From Pandoraea fibrosis (lineage in GTDB: Bacteria > Pseudomonadota > Gammaproteobacteria > Burkholderiales > Burkholderiaceae): a DNA stretch of 64,000 nucleotides. Positions 33,703 to 42,584 of the stretch are shown piece by piece. Location of the stretch: contig NZ_CP047385.1 of assembly GCF_000807775.2 (NCBI RefSeq), forward strand, positions 62,001-126,000, given 5' to 3'. Positions within the stretch are counted from its first letter, which is position 1, and every line of letters starts with the position of its first letter. The position numbers and the translations under genes were made by a program. The notes beneath the pieces were generated by a model. The model was not told where the DNA came from, did not search any database, and worked only from the letters and a program-made list of their open reading frames with translations.

Positions 33703-34527
33703 ATGTGGCAACGACACCTTGCAGCCGCGCTGTTGGCAACCCTCGCCATGACAGGCGTCGCGCACGCCGACCAACTGGCTGACATCAAGGCGCGCGGCAC
33801 GCTCGTTTGCGGCACGCAAAACGCCAGCGAGCCGTATGCGTTTCCCGATGCCGCCACGCGCAAGATCGTCGGCTTCGATGTCGACGTGTGCAGCGCGATC
33901 GCCAAGGGGCTGGGCGTGAAACTCGAACACCGCGCCCTGTCGACCGACGCCCGTATTCCCGAACTCAAGACGCGCCGCGTCGACGTATTGGCCGCCGCTG
34001 TCGCCTGGATGCCCGCCCGCGCCGCACAGGTCGACTTCAGCGATCAGTACTTCGTCGCGCCGATTCGCGTGCTGGTGCGCGCCGACTCGCCGCTGCAAAC
34101 GCTCGACCAACTCGCCGGCAAGAAGATCGCCGCGTCCGAGGGTTCCAGCTCGGCGGCGGTATCGGTGACGCGTCTGCCCGATTCGAACCTGTTGACCTTC
34201 CATGACATTTCGTCGGCGTTCCTCGCATTGCAACAGGGCAAGGTGGAAGGTCTCGTCGCCGGCCAACTGATTCTGGCGCGCTTTGCCAATGAAGCGGCCG
34301 CCAAGGGCGGCCAGCAATATCGTCTGCTGACCAAGCCCGTCTTCGAGGAGCGTTGGGGCGTAGTGATGAACAAGAACGAACCCGCATTGCTCGCTGCTGT
34401 GAACAAGATTCTGGTCGACTACGACAAGTCGAACGGCTTGCAGGAGAGCTTTGACAAGTGGCTCGGCAACAAGTCCGTCTACAAGTTCACGCGCGACTAT
34501 AAGGTCGAGCCGATCAAGGTGCAGTAA
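33703..34527 (+). CDS. Periplasmic amino-acid binding protein (SBP_bac_3), probable cystine/thiol type
   Basis: The 274-residue precursor has a clear signal peptide cleaved around VAHA-DQL. The mature protein is a polar-amino-acid binding protein: GTLVCGTQNASEPYAFPDA, then GFDVDVCSAIAKGLGVKLEH and KKIAASEGSSSAAVSV. It delivers the ligand to the two permeases encoded next. Cystine, cysteine or another sulfur amino acid is inferred from the downstream thiol dioxygenase, rhodanese and cystathionine lyase. The binding-site residues alone do not prove it. Confidence 0.9.
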   Translation: MWQRHLAAALLATLAMTGVAHADQLADIKARGTLVCGTQNASEPYAFPDAATRKIVGFDVDVCSAIAKGLGVKLEHRALSTDARIPELKTRRVDVLAAAVAWMPARAAQVDFSDQYFVAPIRVLVRADSPLQTLDQLAGKKIAASEGSSSAAVSVTRLPDSNLLTFHDISSAFLALQQGKVEGLVAGQLILARFANEAAAKGGQQYRLLTKPVFEERWGVVMNKNEPALLAAVNKILVDYDKSNGLQESFDKWLGNKSVYKFTRDYKVEPIKVQ

Positions 34528-34542
34528 GCGAGACGACGCGCA

Positions 34543-35235
34543 ATGTTCGATCTCTCGTTTTTGCTCGAAGACGGCTACCTGAAGCTGTTTCGCGACGGTG
34601 TGCTCACGACGCTCCGGCTGTTCGTGGTCTCGGGTCTGCTGTCCATCGTGGTGGGCGTCACGCTCACCACGTTGCGCGCCCTGCCGGTCAAGCTCTTCAA
34701 GGGCTTCGTGATCGTGGTGGTGGAGTACCACCGCAACGTGCCTGTGCTGGTGCAGATTCTGGTGTGGTACTTCGGTGTGCCGCAACTGCTGCCCGAAGGA
34801 CTGCGCGACTGGATCAACGCGGGCAACACCGAGTTCTTCTTCGCGACGATCGCGCTGTCGCTCAACGCCGGTGCGTTCATCTCGGAAGACCTGCGCTCGG
34901 GGTTGCGCGCGATCCCGAACACGCAGCAGGAAGCCGCGTGGTCCATCGGTCTGACGTATCTGCAGTCGTTCCGTTACGTGATCCTGCCGCAAGGGATTCG
35001 TGTGGCATTGCCCGCGTTGCTCAACCAGGCGCTACTGCTCTTCAAGAACAGCTCGCTGGCGATGGCGATCGGTGTGCACGAACTGCTGTACCGCACGCGT
35101 CAGATCGATAACCTGACGTTTCGCACGTTCGATGTGTTTCTGGTCGCGACGATCCTGTATCTGATCGGCACGCTGGCCTTGATGGCGCTCTCCGAGCACT
35201 TCGCCAAACGCCGCATGGCGCCCTCGGGAGTCTGA
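34543..35235 (+). CDS. Amino-acid ABC transporter permease 1 (HisM/TcyL type)
   Basis: The 230-residue inner-membrane protein has about five helices and the EAA loop NTQQEAAWSIGLTYLQSFRY followed by VILPQGIRVALPALLNQALL. These are typical of polar-amino-acid permeases. It starts 15 bases after the binding-protein stop and partners the next permease as a heterodimer. Confidence 0.92.
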   Translation: MFDLSFLLEDGYLKLFRDGVLTTLRLFVVSGLLSIVVGVTLTTLRALPVKLFKGFVIVVVEYHRNVPVLVQILVWYFGVPQLLPEGLRDWINAGNTEFFFATIALSLNAGAFISEDLRSGLRAIPNTQQEAAWSIGLTYLQSFRYVILPQGIRVALPALLNQALLLFKNSSLAMAIGVHELLYRTRQIDNLTFRTFDVFLVATILYLIGTLALMALSEHFAKRRMAPSGV

Positions 35236-35239
35236 GACG

Positions 35240-35932
35240 ATGTACGAGATTCTGCATGACTATCTCGCGTTGTTCCTCGTCGGGAGCTGGCCTAACGGCC
35301 CGCTCGGCGGCGTGGCGATCACGCTCATTCTCTCGGCGCTTGGGCTGGTGATTTCGTTCCCGATCTCGGTCGCGATCGGACTGGCACAGGTTTCGCCGTG
35401 GCGCTGGATGCGTCGCGTGGCCGGCGTCTGGACACGACTGGTGCGCGGCATCCCGCTGCTGATGATCATCTTCTGGGCGTACTTCGCCGTGCCGCTGCTG
35501 GTGGGCGCTGAAGTGTCGGCATTCACCACGGCTGTGTGCGCGATCATCGTCTACGAGAGCGCCTTCCTGTCGCAGATCGTGCGGGCCGGTCTCGAGGGGC
35601 TGCCGCGCGGGCAGATGGAGGCGGCGCGCTCGAACGGCCTGTCGTGGCTGCAAAGCATGCGTTATGTGCAACTGCCGCAGGCGCTTGCGAACATGCTGCC
35701 GTCCATCGTCAATCAGTTTGTGTCGATCATCAAGGCGACATCGCTGGCGTATGTGATCGGGGTGCCTGAGCTGACGTATTCGGCCGCACAGGTCAATACG
35801 ATCGTGCTGACCAAGCCGCTGCAGACGTTCCTCGTGCTGGCAGCTTTCTATTTCGTGTTGTGTTTCGCCATTTCGCGCTTCGCTGGCTGGCTCGAGCGTC
35901 GCATCGCCCGTCAGCGCGCGGGGTTGGCGTGA
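35240..35932 (+). CDS. Amino-acid ABC transporter permease 2
   Basis: The 230-residue permease has the family pattern [20 protein letters not shown] and the EAA loop [20 protein letters not shown] followed by [18 protein letters not shown]. It begins 4 bases after the first permease ends, consistent with heterodimer assembly. It ends 29 bases before the ATPase start. Confidence 0.92.
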   Translation: MYEILHDYLALFLVGSWPNGPLGGVAITLILSALGLVISFPISVAIGLAQVSPWRWMRRVAGVWTRLVRGIPLLMIIFWAYFAVPLLVGAEVSAFTTAVCAIIVYESAFLSQIVRAGLEGLPRGQMEAARSNGLSWLQSMRYVQLPQALANMLPSIVNQFVSIIKATSLAYVIGVPELTYSAAQVNTIVLTKPLQTFLVLAAFYFVLCFAISRFAGWLERRIARQRAGLA

Positions 35933-35961
35933 GCGCAGGATTCAAGAAGGAGAACGCGACC

Positions 35962-36735
35962 ATGAGCATGCTCGCATTCGAGAATGTCGATAAGTTCTAC
36001 GGCGAACATCATGTCCTCAAGGGCATCAATGCCACCATTGAACGCGGCGAAGTCGTCGTCGTGTGCGGTCCGTCGGGTTCGGGCAAGTCGACCCTGATTC
36101 GCACCGTCACGCGGCTCGAAGCCATTCAGAAGGGGCGCATCCTCTTCGAAGGCAAAGACGTAAGTGCGCGCGATGTGAAGCTCAATCAGTTGCGCGCCCG
36201 TATCGGCTTCGTCTTCCAGAGCTTCAATCTGTTTCAGAATCTGTCGGTGCGGCAGAACCTGATTCTCGGGCCGACGAAGGTGCTGGGCATGTCGCGCGAC
36301 GAGGCGATCGCTCAGGCAGAGACGCTGCTCGCCAAGGTCGGTCTCGCCCACAAGATCGACGCCATGCCGTCGAATCTCTCGGGCGGTCAGCAGCAGCGTG
36401 TGGCGATTGCCCGTGCGCTTGCCATGAAGCCGCCGCTCATGTTGTTCGACGAGCCGACGAGCGCGCTCGATCCGGAGATGGTGCAGGAAGTGTTGCAGGT
36501 CATGCGCTCGCTGGCTGACGAAGGCCTGACGATGATGATCGTGACGCACGAGATGGGCTTTGCGCGCGATGTCTCGAGCCGCGTCTGGTTCATGGATCAG
36601 GGGGAGTTGCTCGAAGACTCGCCGCCCGCAGCGTTCTTCAGCCAGCCGAAGCATGCGCGCGCACAGCGCTTCTTGCAGGACGTGCTGCGCCCGTCACCGA
36701 TGATCAGCGTCCCGCGCGACCCCGTGCCCGCCTGA
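35962..36735 (+). CDS. Amino-acid ABC transporter ATPase
   Basis: The ATG at 35962 with AAGGAGAA upstream gives 257 residues. It has Walker A GPSGSGKS, a Q-loop [19 protein letters not shown], the signature [15 protein letters not shown], Walker [13 protein letters not shown] and the H-loop [11 protein letters not shown]. It is a HisP/GlnQ-type ATPase that powers the two preceding permeases from the cytoplasmic face. It completes a four-gene importer. Confidence 0.95.
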   Translation: MSMLAFENVDKFYGEHHVLKGINATIERGEVVVVCGPSGSGKSTLIRTVTRLEAIQKGRILFEGKDVSARDVKLNQLRARIGFVFQSFNLFQNLSVRQNLILGPTKVLGMSRDEAIAQAETLLAKVGLAHKIDAMPSNLSGGQQQRVAIARALAMKPPLMLFDEPTSALDPEMVQEVLQVMRSLADEGLTMMIVTHEMGFARDVSSRVWFMDQGELLEDSPPAAFFSQPKHARAQRFLQDVLRPSPMISVPRDPVPA

Positions 36736-36835
36736 GGGTCGCTGCAACGCCAGGCGAATCAATCCTCACATCAACACACGACAGCGCCCCCTCGGGCACC
36801 TCGCATAACAAAGCACAACGGAGAAGACTCTCATC

Positions 36836-37432
36836 ATGTCCACGCCCACTGTTTCCGAACAACGTCAGGCCGCCGTCAGCGACGCGATCAAGGCCATGAA
36901 GGCCGCATTGGCGCCCGAGGGCGAAACGCGTCCCGCGCTGGCGGCCGTGCTCGATCAGGTCAAATCGCTCGCCGCGCGCAGCGCATTGTGGAGCGAGGCC
37001 GACTTCCCGCCGCCGACCGACGGCGAATTGCAGGCGCGCTATCTGATTCACGAAGATGCCGACAAGACCTACGCGCTGTATCTGAACGTCATGCGTCCGG
37101 GCAAGAAAATCACGCCGCATAACCACACGACGTGGGCCTGCATCGCGGCGGTCGACGGCGTGGAATACAACTACGTCTACCGCCGCACGGACGATGGCAA
37201 GACGCCCGGCGTTGGCACGCTCGAAGTGAGCGACACCGTCGTGGTCGATCCTGGTCACGGCATTGCGCTGGCCTCGGAAGACATTCACGCGGTCGAGATC
37301 AAGGGCGAAGCGCCGATTCGTCACCTGCACATGTACGGCCGTGCGCTGGAAACGCTCACCGAGCGCATCACCTTCGACCTTGCCAAGGGCACGTATCAAG
37401 TGATGGACATCGGCGTGAAAACCCGCCGCTGA
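36836..37432 (+). CDS. Cysteine-dioxygenase-family (thiol dioxygenase) cupin
   Basis: The 198-residue protein has a cupin iron site of the thiol-dioxygenase kind. HxH in [19 protein letters not shown] is accompanied by a Cys where ordinary cupins have Glu, and the third His is in [11 protein letters not shown]. Such enzymes add O2 to a thiol to give the sulfinate; cysteine and 3-mercaptopropionate are the known bacterial substrates. It follows the importer by about 100 bases on the same strand, supporting uptake and oxidation of a sulfur amino acid. Which thiol is used cannot be decided here. Confidence 0.88.
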   Translation: MSTPTVSEQRQAAVSDAIKAMKAALAPEGETRPALAAVLDQVKSLAARSALWSEADFPPPTDGELQARYLIHEDADKTYALYLNVMRPGKKITPHNHTTWACIAAVDGVEYNYVYRRTDDGKTPGVGTLEVSDTVVVDPGHGIALASEDIHAVEIKGEAPIRHLHMYGRALETLTERITFDLAKGTYQVMDIGVKTRR

Positions 37433-37443
37433 TCGTGCAGTGA

Positions 37444-37463
37444 CCGCCGGGAAAGACCGGCGG
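37444..37463 (+). terminator. GC-rich hairpin after the dioxygenase gene
   Basis: CCGCCGG (37444-37450) and CCGGCGG (37457-37463) form a perfect 7-bp stem with loop GAAAGA, followed by a weak CGAATTT. It may attenuate rather than stop transcription into the rhodanese gene. Confidence 0.5.
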
Positions 37464-37589
37464 CGAATTTCCTGACGGCGCGAATCCGTTTCGCGCTACC
37501 CGCATCACACCGCCCTCGTGGGCGGTGCGGGCCTGCTCATCCCTACGCTTTGGCAAAGGCCGGGCGAAACCTGACAACGACGCAACGCT

Positions 37590-39191
37590 ATGACCTCGTT
37601 CACTCCTCAATTTGTGCCGCCCACCCGTCTCAAGGAATGGCTGCACGATGGCGCCGAGATCGCCGTGTTCGACGTGCGCGAGCACGGCCAGTACGGTGAG
37701 GCGCACCTCTTCTACGGCGTGACGCTGCCTTACAGCCGTCTCGAACTCGATATCGTGCGGCTGGCCCCGCGTCGCGGCACCCGCGTGGTGCTCTACGACA
37801 CCGACGCGAGTGTCGCCGTGCTGGCGGCGCAACGGCTGGCCGCACTCGGCTACACCGATGTGTCCGTGCTCGAAGGCGGCACCAATGCCTGGCAACAGGC
37901 GGGCTTCACGCTGTTCGCCGGGGTCAACGTGCCGTCGAAGACATTCGGCGAACTGGTGGAGATGGCGTATCACACGCCGCGCGTCACCGCTCGCGAACTG
38001 GCGGCGATGCGCGAACGCGGCGACGATCTGGTGATTCTCGACGGACGCCCCGTCAGCGAATATCTGAAGATGACGATTCCGTCGTCGATCTGCTGTCCGA
38101 ACGGCGAACTCGGCTATCGCATCCGGGAGCTGGTGCCGAACCCCACGACGCCCATTGTCGTGAACTGCGCCGGACGCACGCGCAGCATCATCGGCGCACA
38201 GACGCTCATCAACCTTGGCATTCCCAATCCGGTGATGGCGCTGGAGAACGGCACGCAGGGCTGGTATCTGGAAGACCTGCCCCTGGAGCATGGCAGCACG
38301 CGCCGCTACCCGGACGTAGTGACGCCGTCGAGCCTTGCGCAAATGCGCGAAGCGAGCAGCGCGCTGGCCGAGCGATTTGCCGTGCCGGAGGTCGACGCCG
38401 CCACGTTGGCGCAGTGGGCATCGGACACGTCGCGTTCGTTGTTCCTGTGCGACGTGCGCACGCCCGAAGAATTCGCCGCCGGCTCGCTGCCGGGGGCGCA
38501 GCACACGCCGGGCGGTCAGTTGATTCAGGCGACGGATCAGTATGTGGGCGTGCGTCACGCGCGTGTGGTGCTGTTCGATAACGATGGGGTGCGTGCCCCT
38601 ATCGTCGCAAGCTGGTTGCGTCAGTTGGGTCACGATGCCTACGTGCTGCGCGACGGTCTTGCCAGTGGCGCGTCGCTGCCGGCAAGCGAGTCGGTCGTTG
38701 GCACGACATTGCCGGAAATCGACGTGGCAACGCTGGCTGCCGCGCTCGCCGAGGGCACCGTTACCGTGGTCGATGTGCGTCCGAGCATGAGCTACCGTCG
38801 CGCGCATGTGGCTGGCGCACAGTGGGCGATTCGTCCTCATCTGCCGACGCTGCCGGCGTCGCGTAACATCGTGCTCATCGCAGAGGAACGCGGTATCGCG
38901 GAACTGTTCGCGGCCGACTGGCGTCTTGAGCACGCCGGCGATTCGCGTGCGGTCTCGGTGCTCGCGGGCGGCTTCAAGGCATGGGCCGCTGCCGGTCTCG
39001 CCGTCGAGAGCACGCCCGATCTGCCGCCGGATGCCGAGTGCATCGACTACCTGTTCTTTGTCCATGATCGCCACGACGGCAACAAGGCGGCGGCACGTCA
39101 GTATCTGGCGTGGGAGACGGGCCTGCTCGCACAGCTCGACGAACAGGAGCGCGGGGCTTTCCGTATTGGTGAGTCCGCCGCCGCGCAGTAA
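37590..39191 (+). CDS. Four-domain rhodanese protein with one catalytic cysteine
   Basis: The 533-residue protein contains four consecutive rhodanese-like domains, roughly 10-115, 128-235, 260-370 and 375-480. The active-site loop is complete only in domain 2 (VNCAGRTRS, Cys193). Domain 1 has YDTDAS, domain 3 FDNDGVRA and domain 4 IAEERG at the equivalent place, all without Cys. There is no signal peptide. It probably moves sulfane sulfur from a persulfide to an acceptor, with the inactive domains structural or regulatory. It lies between the thiol dioxygenase and cystathionine beta-lyase genes. Confidence 0.9.
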   Translation: MTSFTPQFVPPTRLKEWLHDGAEIAVFDVREHGQYGEAHLFYGVTLPYSRLELDIVRLAPRRGTRVVLYDTDASVAVLAAQRLAALGYTDVSVLEGGTNAWQQAGFTLFAGVNVPSKTFGELVEMAYHTPRVTARELAAMRERGDDLVILDGRPVSEYLKMTIPSSICCPNGELGYRIRELVPNPTTPIVVNCAGRTRSIIGAQTLINLGIPNPVMALENGTQGWYLEDLPLEHGSTRRYPDVVTPSSLAQMREASSALAERFAVPEVDAATLAQWASDTSRSLFLCDVRTPEEFAAGSLPGAQHTPGGQLIQATDQYVGVRHARVVLFDNDGVRAPIVASWLRQLGHDAYVLRDGLASGASLPASESVVGTTLPEIDVATLAAALAEGTVTVVDVRPSMSYRRAHVAGAQWAIRPHLPTLPASRNIVLIAEERGIAELFAADWRLEHAGDSRAVSVLAGGFKAWAAAGLAVESTPDLPPDAECIDYLFFVHDRHDGNKAAARQYLAWETGLLAQLDEQERGAFRIGESAAAQ

Positions 39192-39279
39192 GCTCTGAGC
39201 TCGGCGTGCGCGTCCCGATGCGAACGCCGGGACGCCACCTCCGAATCGTTCGAATCGTTATCAGTCACGCCCCCCGATC

Positions 39280-40485
39280 ATGTCCCGACAATCGTCTCCC
39301 AAACGTCTCGCCACCCGCCTGGTCAAGGGCGGCACGCATACCACCGTCGTTGGCGGCCGCGCCGTCAATCCGCCGGTGGTGCGCGCGTCCACCGTGTTGT
39401 TCGACTCGATGGACGACCTGAACGACGCTCGCCGTCGTCGCGGCACCGAGCGCATGTTCACCTACGGCGCACGCGGCAACCCGACCGGCTTCGCGCTGGA
39501 GGATGTCGTGGCCGATCTGGAGGGCGGCTATCGCACGCGACTCTTCCCGACGGGACTCGCGGCGATCTCGATGGTGTTTCTGGCTTACGTGCGTCCGGGC
39601 GACCATGTGTTGATCTCGGACTGCGTGTATCAGCCGTTGCGGCACTTCGTCGAGACGTTTCTCAAGCCGTGGGGCGTGCACGTGACCTACTTCCGCGCCG
39701 ACGGCAGCGATGCGGACGAGCATTTCACTGCGCGCACGAAGTTGATCTATGTGGAAGCGCCAGGCTCGCTCGTCTACGAGATGTGCGACATTCCGGCGCT
39801 GGCCGATCTGGCGCATCGTCACGGTGCGTTGCTGGTGGCCGATAACACCTGGGGCTCGGGCGTGCAGTGCCGTCCGCTCATGCTGGGGGCCGACGTGTCG
39901 ATCATGGCCGCGACGAAATACCTGAGCGGGCACTCGGACGTGATGATGGGTACCGTCACCACCACGCAGGAGGTCTGGCAGACGCTCTCCACCATGGCCG
40001 ACGCGCAGGGCGTGGCGGTGAGTCCCGACGATGCCTATCTCGTGCTGCGCGGTACGCGCACGCTGGCCGCGCGTTTGCAGATGCACGAACGCCATGCGCT
40101 GGAGATTGCCCACTGGCTCGAGAGCCTCCCCGACGTGGCGCGTGTGTTCTGCCCGGCGCTGCCGACGCATCCCGGCCACGCGTTGTGGCAGCGCGATTGC
40201 CTCGGCACGAACGGCCTCCTCTCGTTCGAGTTTGCGAACGCCACGACGGCGCAGGCGGATCGCTTTGTCGACGCGCTTGAGCTGTTCGGCATCGGCGCGT
40301 CGTGGGGCGGTTTCGAGAGTCTGGCGACGGTCACGAACGTTGCCGGCACGCGTACTTGCGAGGACTGGTCGTCTGCGGGGCCGATCGTGCGCCTGCACAT
40401 CGGTCTCGAAGATCCGCAGGATCTGATCGACGATATGACGGCAGCGCTCGAGCGCGTCTTCGGGCAGCCGTCCCGCGTGGGCTGA
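39280..40485 (+). CDS. metC: Cystathionine beta-lyase (PLP-dependent)
   Basis: The 401-residue Cys/Met-metabolism PLP enzyme carries ASTVLFDSMDDLNDARRRRG and FTYGARGNPTGFALEDVVAD. The PLP phosphate site is FPTGLAAISM and the Schiff-base lysine is Lys213 in IMAATKYLSGHSD. SWGGFESLATV near the C terminus distinguishes MetC-type enzymes. It cleaves cystathionine (or cystine) to pyruvate, ammonia and homocysteine or thiol products. Its place in this locus suggests cystine desulfhydration supplying persulfide to the rhodanese, an inference. Confidence 0.92.
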   Translation: MSRQSSPKRLATRLVKGGTHTTVVGGRAVNPPVVRASTVLFDSMDDLNDARRRRGTERMFTYGARGNPTGFALEDVVADLEGGYRTRLFPTGLAAISMVFLAYVRPGDHVLISDCVYQPLRHFVETFLKPWGVHVTYFRADGSDADEHFTARTKLIYVEAPGSLVYEMCDIPALADLAHRHGALLVADNTWGSGVQCRPLMLGADVSIMAATKYLSGHSDVMMGTVTTTQEVWQTLSTMADAQGVAVSPDDAYLVLRGTRTLAARLQMHERHALEIAHWLESLPDVARVFCPALPTHPGHALWQRDCLGTNGLLSFEFANATTAQADRFVDALELFGIGASWGGFESLATVTNVAGTRTCEDWSSAGPIVRLHIGLEDPQDLIDDMTAALERVFGQPSRVG

Positions 40486-40578
40486 CGGGACGTCGGCATA
40501 TCGGCGCGTTGGCGCATCGACGCGCGCTCGGGTTCGCTTCGATGAAACGGGCGATGGTCTCGATCTCGCCGGACGAGA

Positions 40579-41808
40579 TCACTCTCGCGAGGCGGCCGTG
40601 GCGCGTGTGCCGCCATCGAGCGTCGTCAGGATGTGATGCGCTGCGCGAATGCGCTCGTCCATCGGGTAGTTCTTGTTCGCCAGCAACACAATGCCCATCT
40701 GCTTCGACGGCACGAAGGCGACGTAGGTGCCGAATCCGTTTGTCGATCCCGTCTTGTTGATCCAGACGACGGACGTCGGCGCCATCGGCGGCGAGAGTTC
40801 CCGGGCGGGCGTCGGTTCATACGCCATGTGGTTCGCGTTGCCTTCGAGCAGTGCATCGACGCCGACGGGATACGGATACTGTTCCCAGATCAGGTCCTGC
40901 GTCATCGGCTTGTCGAAGAAATAGCCGGTGTGCGTTGCCTGAATGGCCTTTCGCAACGACTCGTCGCGCACTGGTCCGCCGAGGTTGGCCTGCACGAATT
41001 GCAGCAGGTCGCTCGCGGTGGTTTTTACCCCGTAGGCTTCCTGCTCGAACACGCCCGGGTTGACGCGAATCGGCTTGCCATCCTTCCCGTAGCCCCATGC
41101 GTAATTCGCCTGTTGATCTTCCGGCACGCGGATGAAGGTGTGCTTCAGATCCAGTGGCTTGAAGACATGTTCGGTGACGAGCGTGGAGAAGTCGCCATGC
41201 ATGGCGCGCGCGGTGATCCAGCCCAGCGCGCCGATACTGACATTCGAATAGGTGCGCACGGTGCCCGTCGGTTGCGCCGGTTTCCATGCCTTGAAGTATT
41301 GGACGATCTGGTCGGTGTTGTGGATATCGTCCGGCACTTGCAGCGGCATGCCGCCAGTCGTGTGCGTGCCGAGATTCATCAACTTCACGTCGCCGAAGGG
41401 CGTGCCGGCCAGTTCAGGCACGAAGCGACTCGTCTTGTCGTCGAGCGAGAGTGCGCCGGTCGTTTGCGCGTAAGCCGCGAGCGTAGCGGTGAAGGTCTTG
41501 CTGACCGAGCCGATTTCAAAAAGCGTGTCGGGCGTGACGGGCTTCCTGGTAGCTTTGTCGGCTACGCCATAGTCGAAGACGTAGGTATGTCCGTCGAAGA
41601 CGATGCCCACGGCCATGCCCGGAACGTTCTGCCGGGCCATGAGCGGCGTGATCGTGTTGTCGACCAGCGACTTGATCTCCGCCTGCCGTGGGTCGGCGGG
41701 CGCTGCGGCAGCGGGCTCGGCAGCGTAGCTGCGTGCACTGAATGCCATCCAGCCAATGGCAGCCGTGGCCGCAAGCGCGGCACAAAGGGTGAGGTAGGGT
41801 TTGGTCAT
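40579..41808 (-). CDS. ampC: Class C (AmpC-type) serine beta-lactamase
   Basis: The ATG at 41808 has GGAG upstream and yields 409 residues; a longer frame to 42069 is rejected. A signal peptide ends near SYA-AEP, so the enzyme is periplasmic. Catalytic motifs are all present: Ser101-Val-Ser-Lys104 (SVSK), the Tyr-Ser-Asn motif in RTYSNVSIGALG, and Lys-Thr-Gly in WINKTGSTNGFG. The length is slightly above typical AmpC. No ampR gene is adjacent, so inducibility through the usual divergent regulator is unlikely. It could alternatively be an AmpC-like esterase, but the intact motif set favours a beta-lactamase. Confidence 0.9.
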   Translation of the reverse strand: MTKPYLTLCAALAATAAIGWMAFSARSYAAEPAAAAPADPRQAEIKSLVDNTITPLMARQNVPGMAVGIVFDGHTYVFDYGVADKATRKPVTPDTLFEIGSVSKTFTATLAAYAQTTGALSLDDKTSRFVPELAGTPFGDVKLMNLGTHTTGGMPLQVPDDIHNTDQIVQYFKAWKPAQPTGTVRTYSNVSIGALGWITARAMHGDFSTLVTEHVFKPLDLKHTFIRVPEDQQANYAWGYGKDGKPIRVNPGVFEQEAYGVKTTASDLLQFVQANLGGPVRDESLRKAIQATHTGYFFDKPMTQDLIWEQYPYPVGVDALLEGNANHMAYEPTPARELSPPMAPTSVVWINKTGSTNGFGTYVAFVPSKQMGIVLLANKNYPMDERIRAAHHILTTLDGGTRATAASRE

Positions 41809-41928
41809 CGATGGTCGTCTCCGTGAAGGGCGTAGCACGCACAAGCGGCGGCAGCCCGACTGCGTGCGGGGGATGCGGTCAGCCATGCCCGAAGCGTAAA
41901 CCCAAATCGATGCCTGCCTGAAGGCTAT

Positions 41929-41955
41929 CGACGTAACTGACGTAACCGACGTAAT
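41929..41955. repeat. Three tandem 9-bp repeats
   Basis: YGACGTAAY occurs three times head to tail (CGACGTAAC, TGACGTAAC, CGACGTAAT) about 120 bases upstream of the beta-lactamase start. It may be a regulator site or a slippage product. Confidence 0.7.
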
Positions 41956-42027
41956 GCGCGCAACGAAGTATCGGGCGCAGGTGTCAGGGTCTCGTCGCCG
42001 GCAACGTGGCCCAGATGCATTCAGACG

Positions 42028-42053
42028 AAAAAAAGCCGCTCTCACGGAGCGGC
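42028..42053 (-). terminator. Rho-independent terminator after the DUF3331 gene
   Basis: GCCGCTC (42035-42041) and GAGCGGC (42047-42053) form a perfect stem with loop TCACG. On the minus strand it is followed by seven T residues (42034-42028). It ends the flavoprotein/DUF3331 unit. Confidence 0.92.
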
Positions 42054-42114
42054 AGCACGCTGAAATCAAACGGGGGGAACCGCTTTTCAGCGCGTGGGGT
42101 TGTCGGTCGTGGCC

Positions 42115-42582
42115 TTACGCCGGTTCGAGTTCGCGGCTATGGGCTTCGCGCATGATGCGGATGGCTTCGGCCGAGATCATGGCGTCGGCGTTGAGCGGCG
42201 GCACATCACCGAACAGCGGACGGTAGACGAAGTCGCCCACGTCCATCGTCTCGCCCGTCAACGCGCAAACGCCCGGATGATGGGCGCGGCGGATGCGCCA
42301 GATCTGCGCACCGTAGTTGCCGCCCATCGCGTCGTTCCACGACACGGTGATCGTCAGTTCGCTGGAAATTTCCAGCACCCGGACGATGGGAGCGCGTCGC
42401 GTGTAGGGAATGACCGGCTGGCACACGACAGGCTCGGCATCGAGCATCGCAACGGTGTGCTGCCAGACGCCCTGAGTGCGCGAGGCACTGCGCGATGTGC
42501 GCGGGGTACGGGAGGTCGGGGAGGTTCCCGGGGCGCGGCTGCTGCCGCTTCGGTTGGGGCAATTGGTTCGGTCGCTTCGCAT
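42115..42582 (-). CDS. DUF3331 protein
   Basis: From the ATG at 42582 the protein has 155 residues. An Arg/Ser/Thr-rich N-terminal 40 residues precede the conserved domain: VCQPVIPYTRRAPIVRVLEI, then TVSWNDAMGGNYGAQIWRIR, GVCALTGETMDVGDFVYRP, and PLNADAMISAEAIRIMREA. This pattern is that of DUF3331, which I know mainly from Burkholderiaceae and relatives. Function is unknown; the Cys and charged residues could bind metal. It starts two bases after the flavoprotein stop, so the two are almost certainly co-translated. Confidence 0.85.
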   Translation of the reverse strand: MRSDRTNCPNRSGSSRAPGTSPTSRTPRTSRSASRTQGVWQHTVAMLDAEPVVCQPVIPYTRRAPIVRVLEISSELTITVSWNDAMGGNYGAQIWRIRRAHHPGVCALTGETMDVGDFVYRPLFGDVPPLNADAMISAEAIRIMREAHSRELEPA

Positions 42583-42584
42583 GA

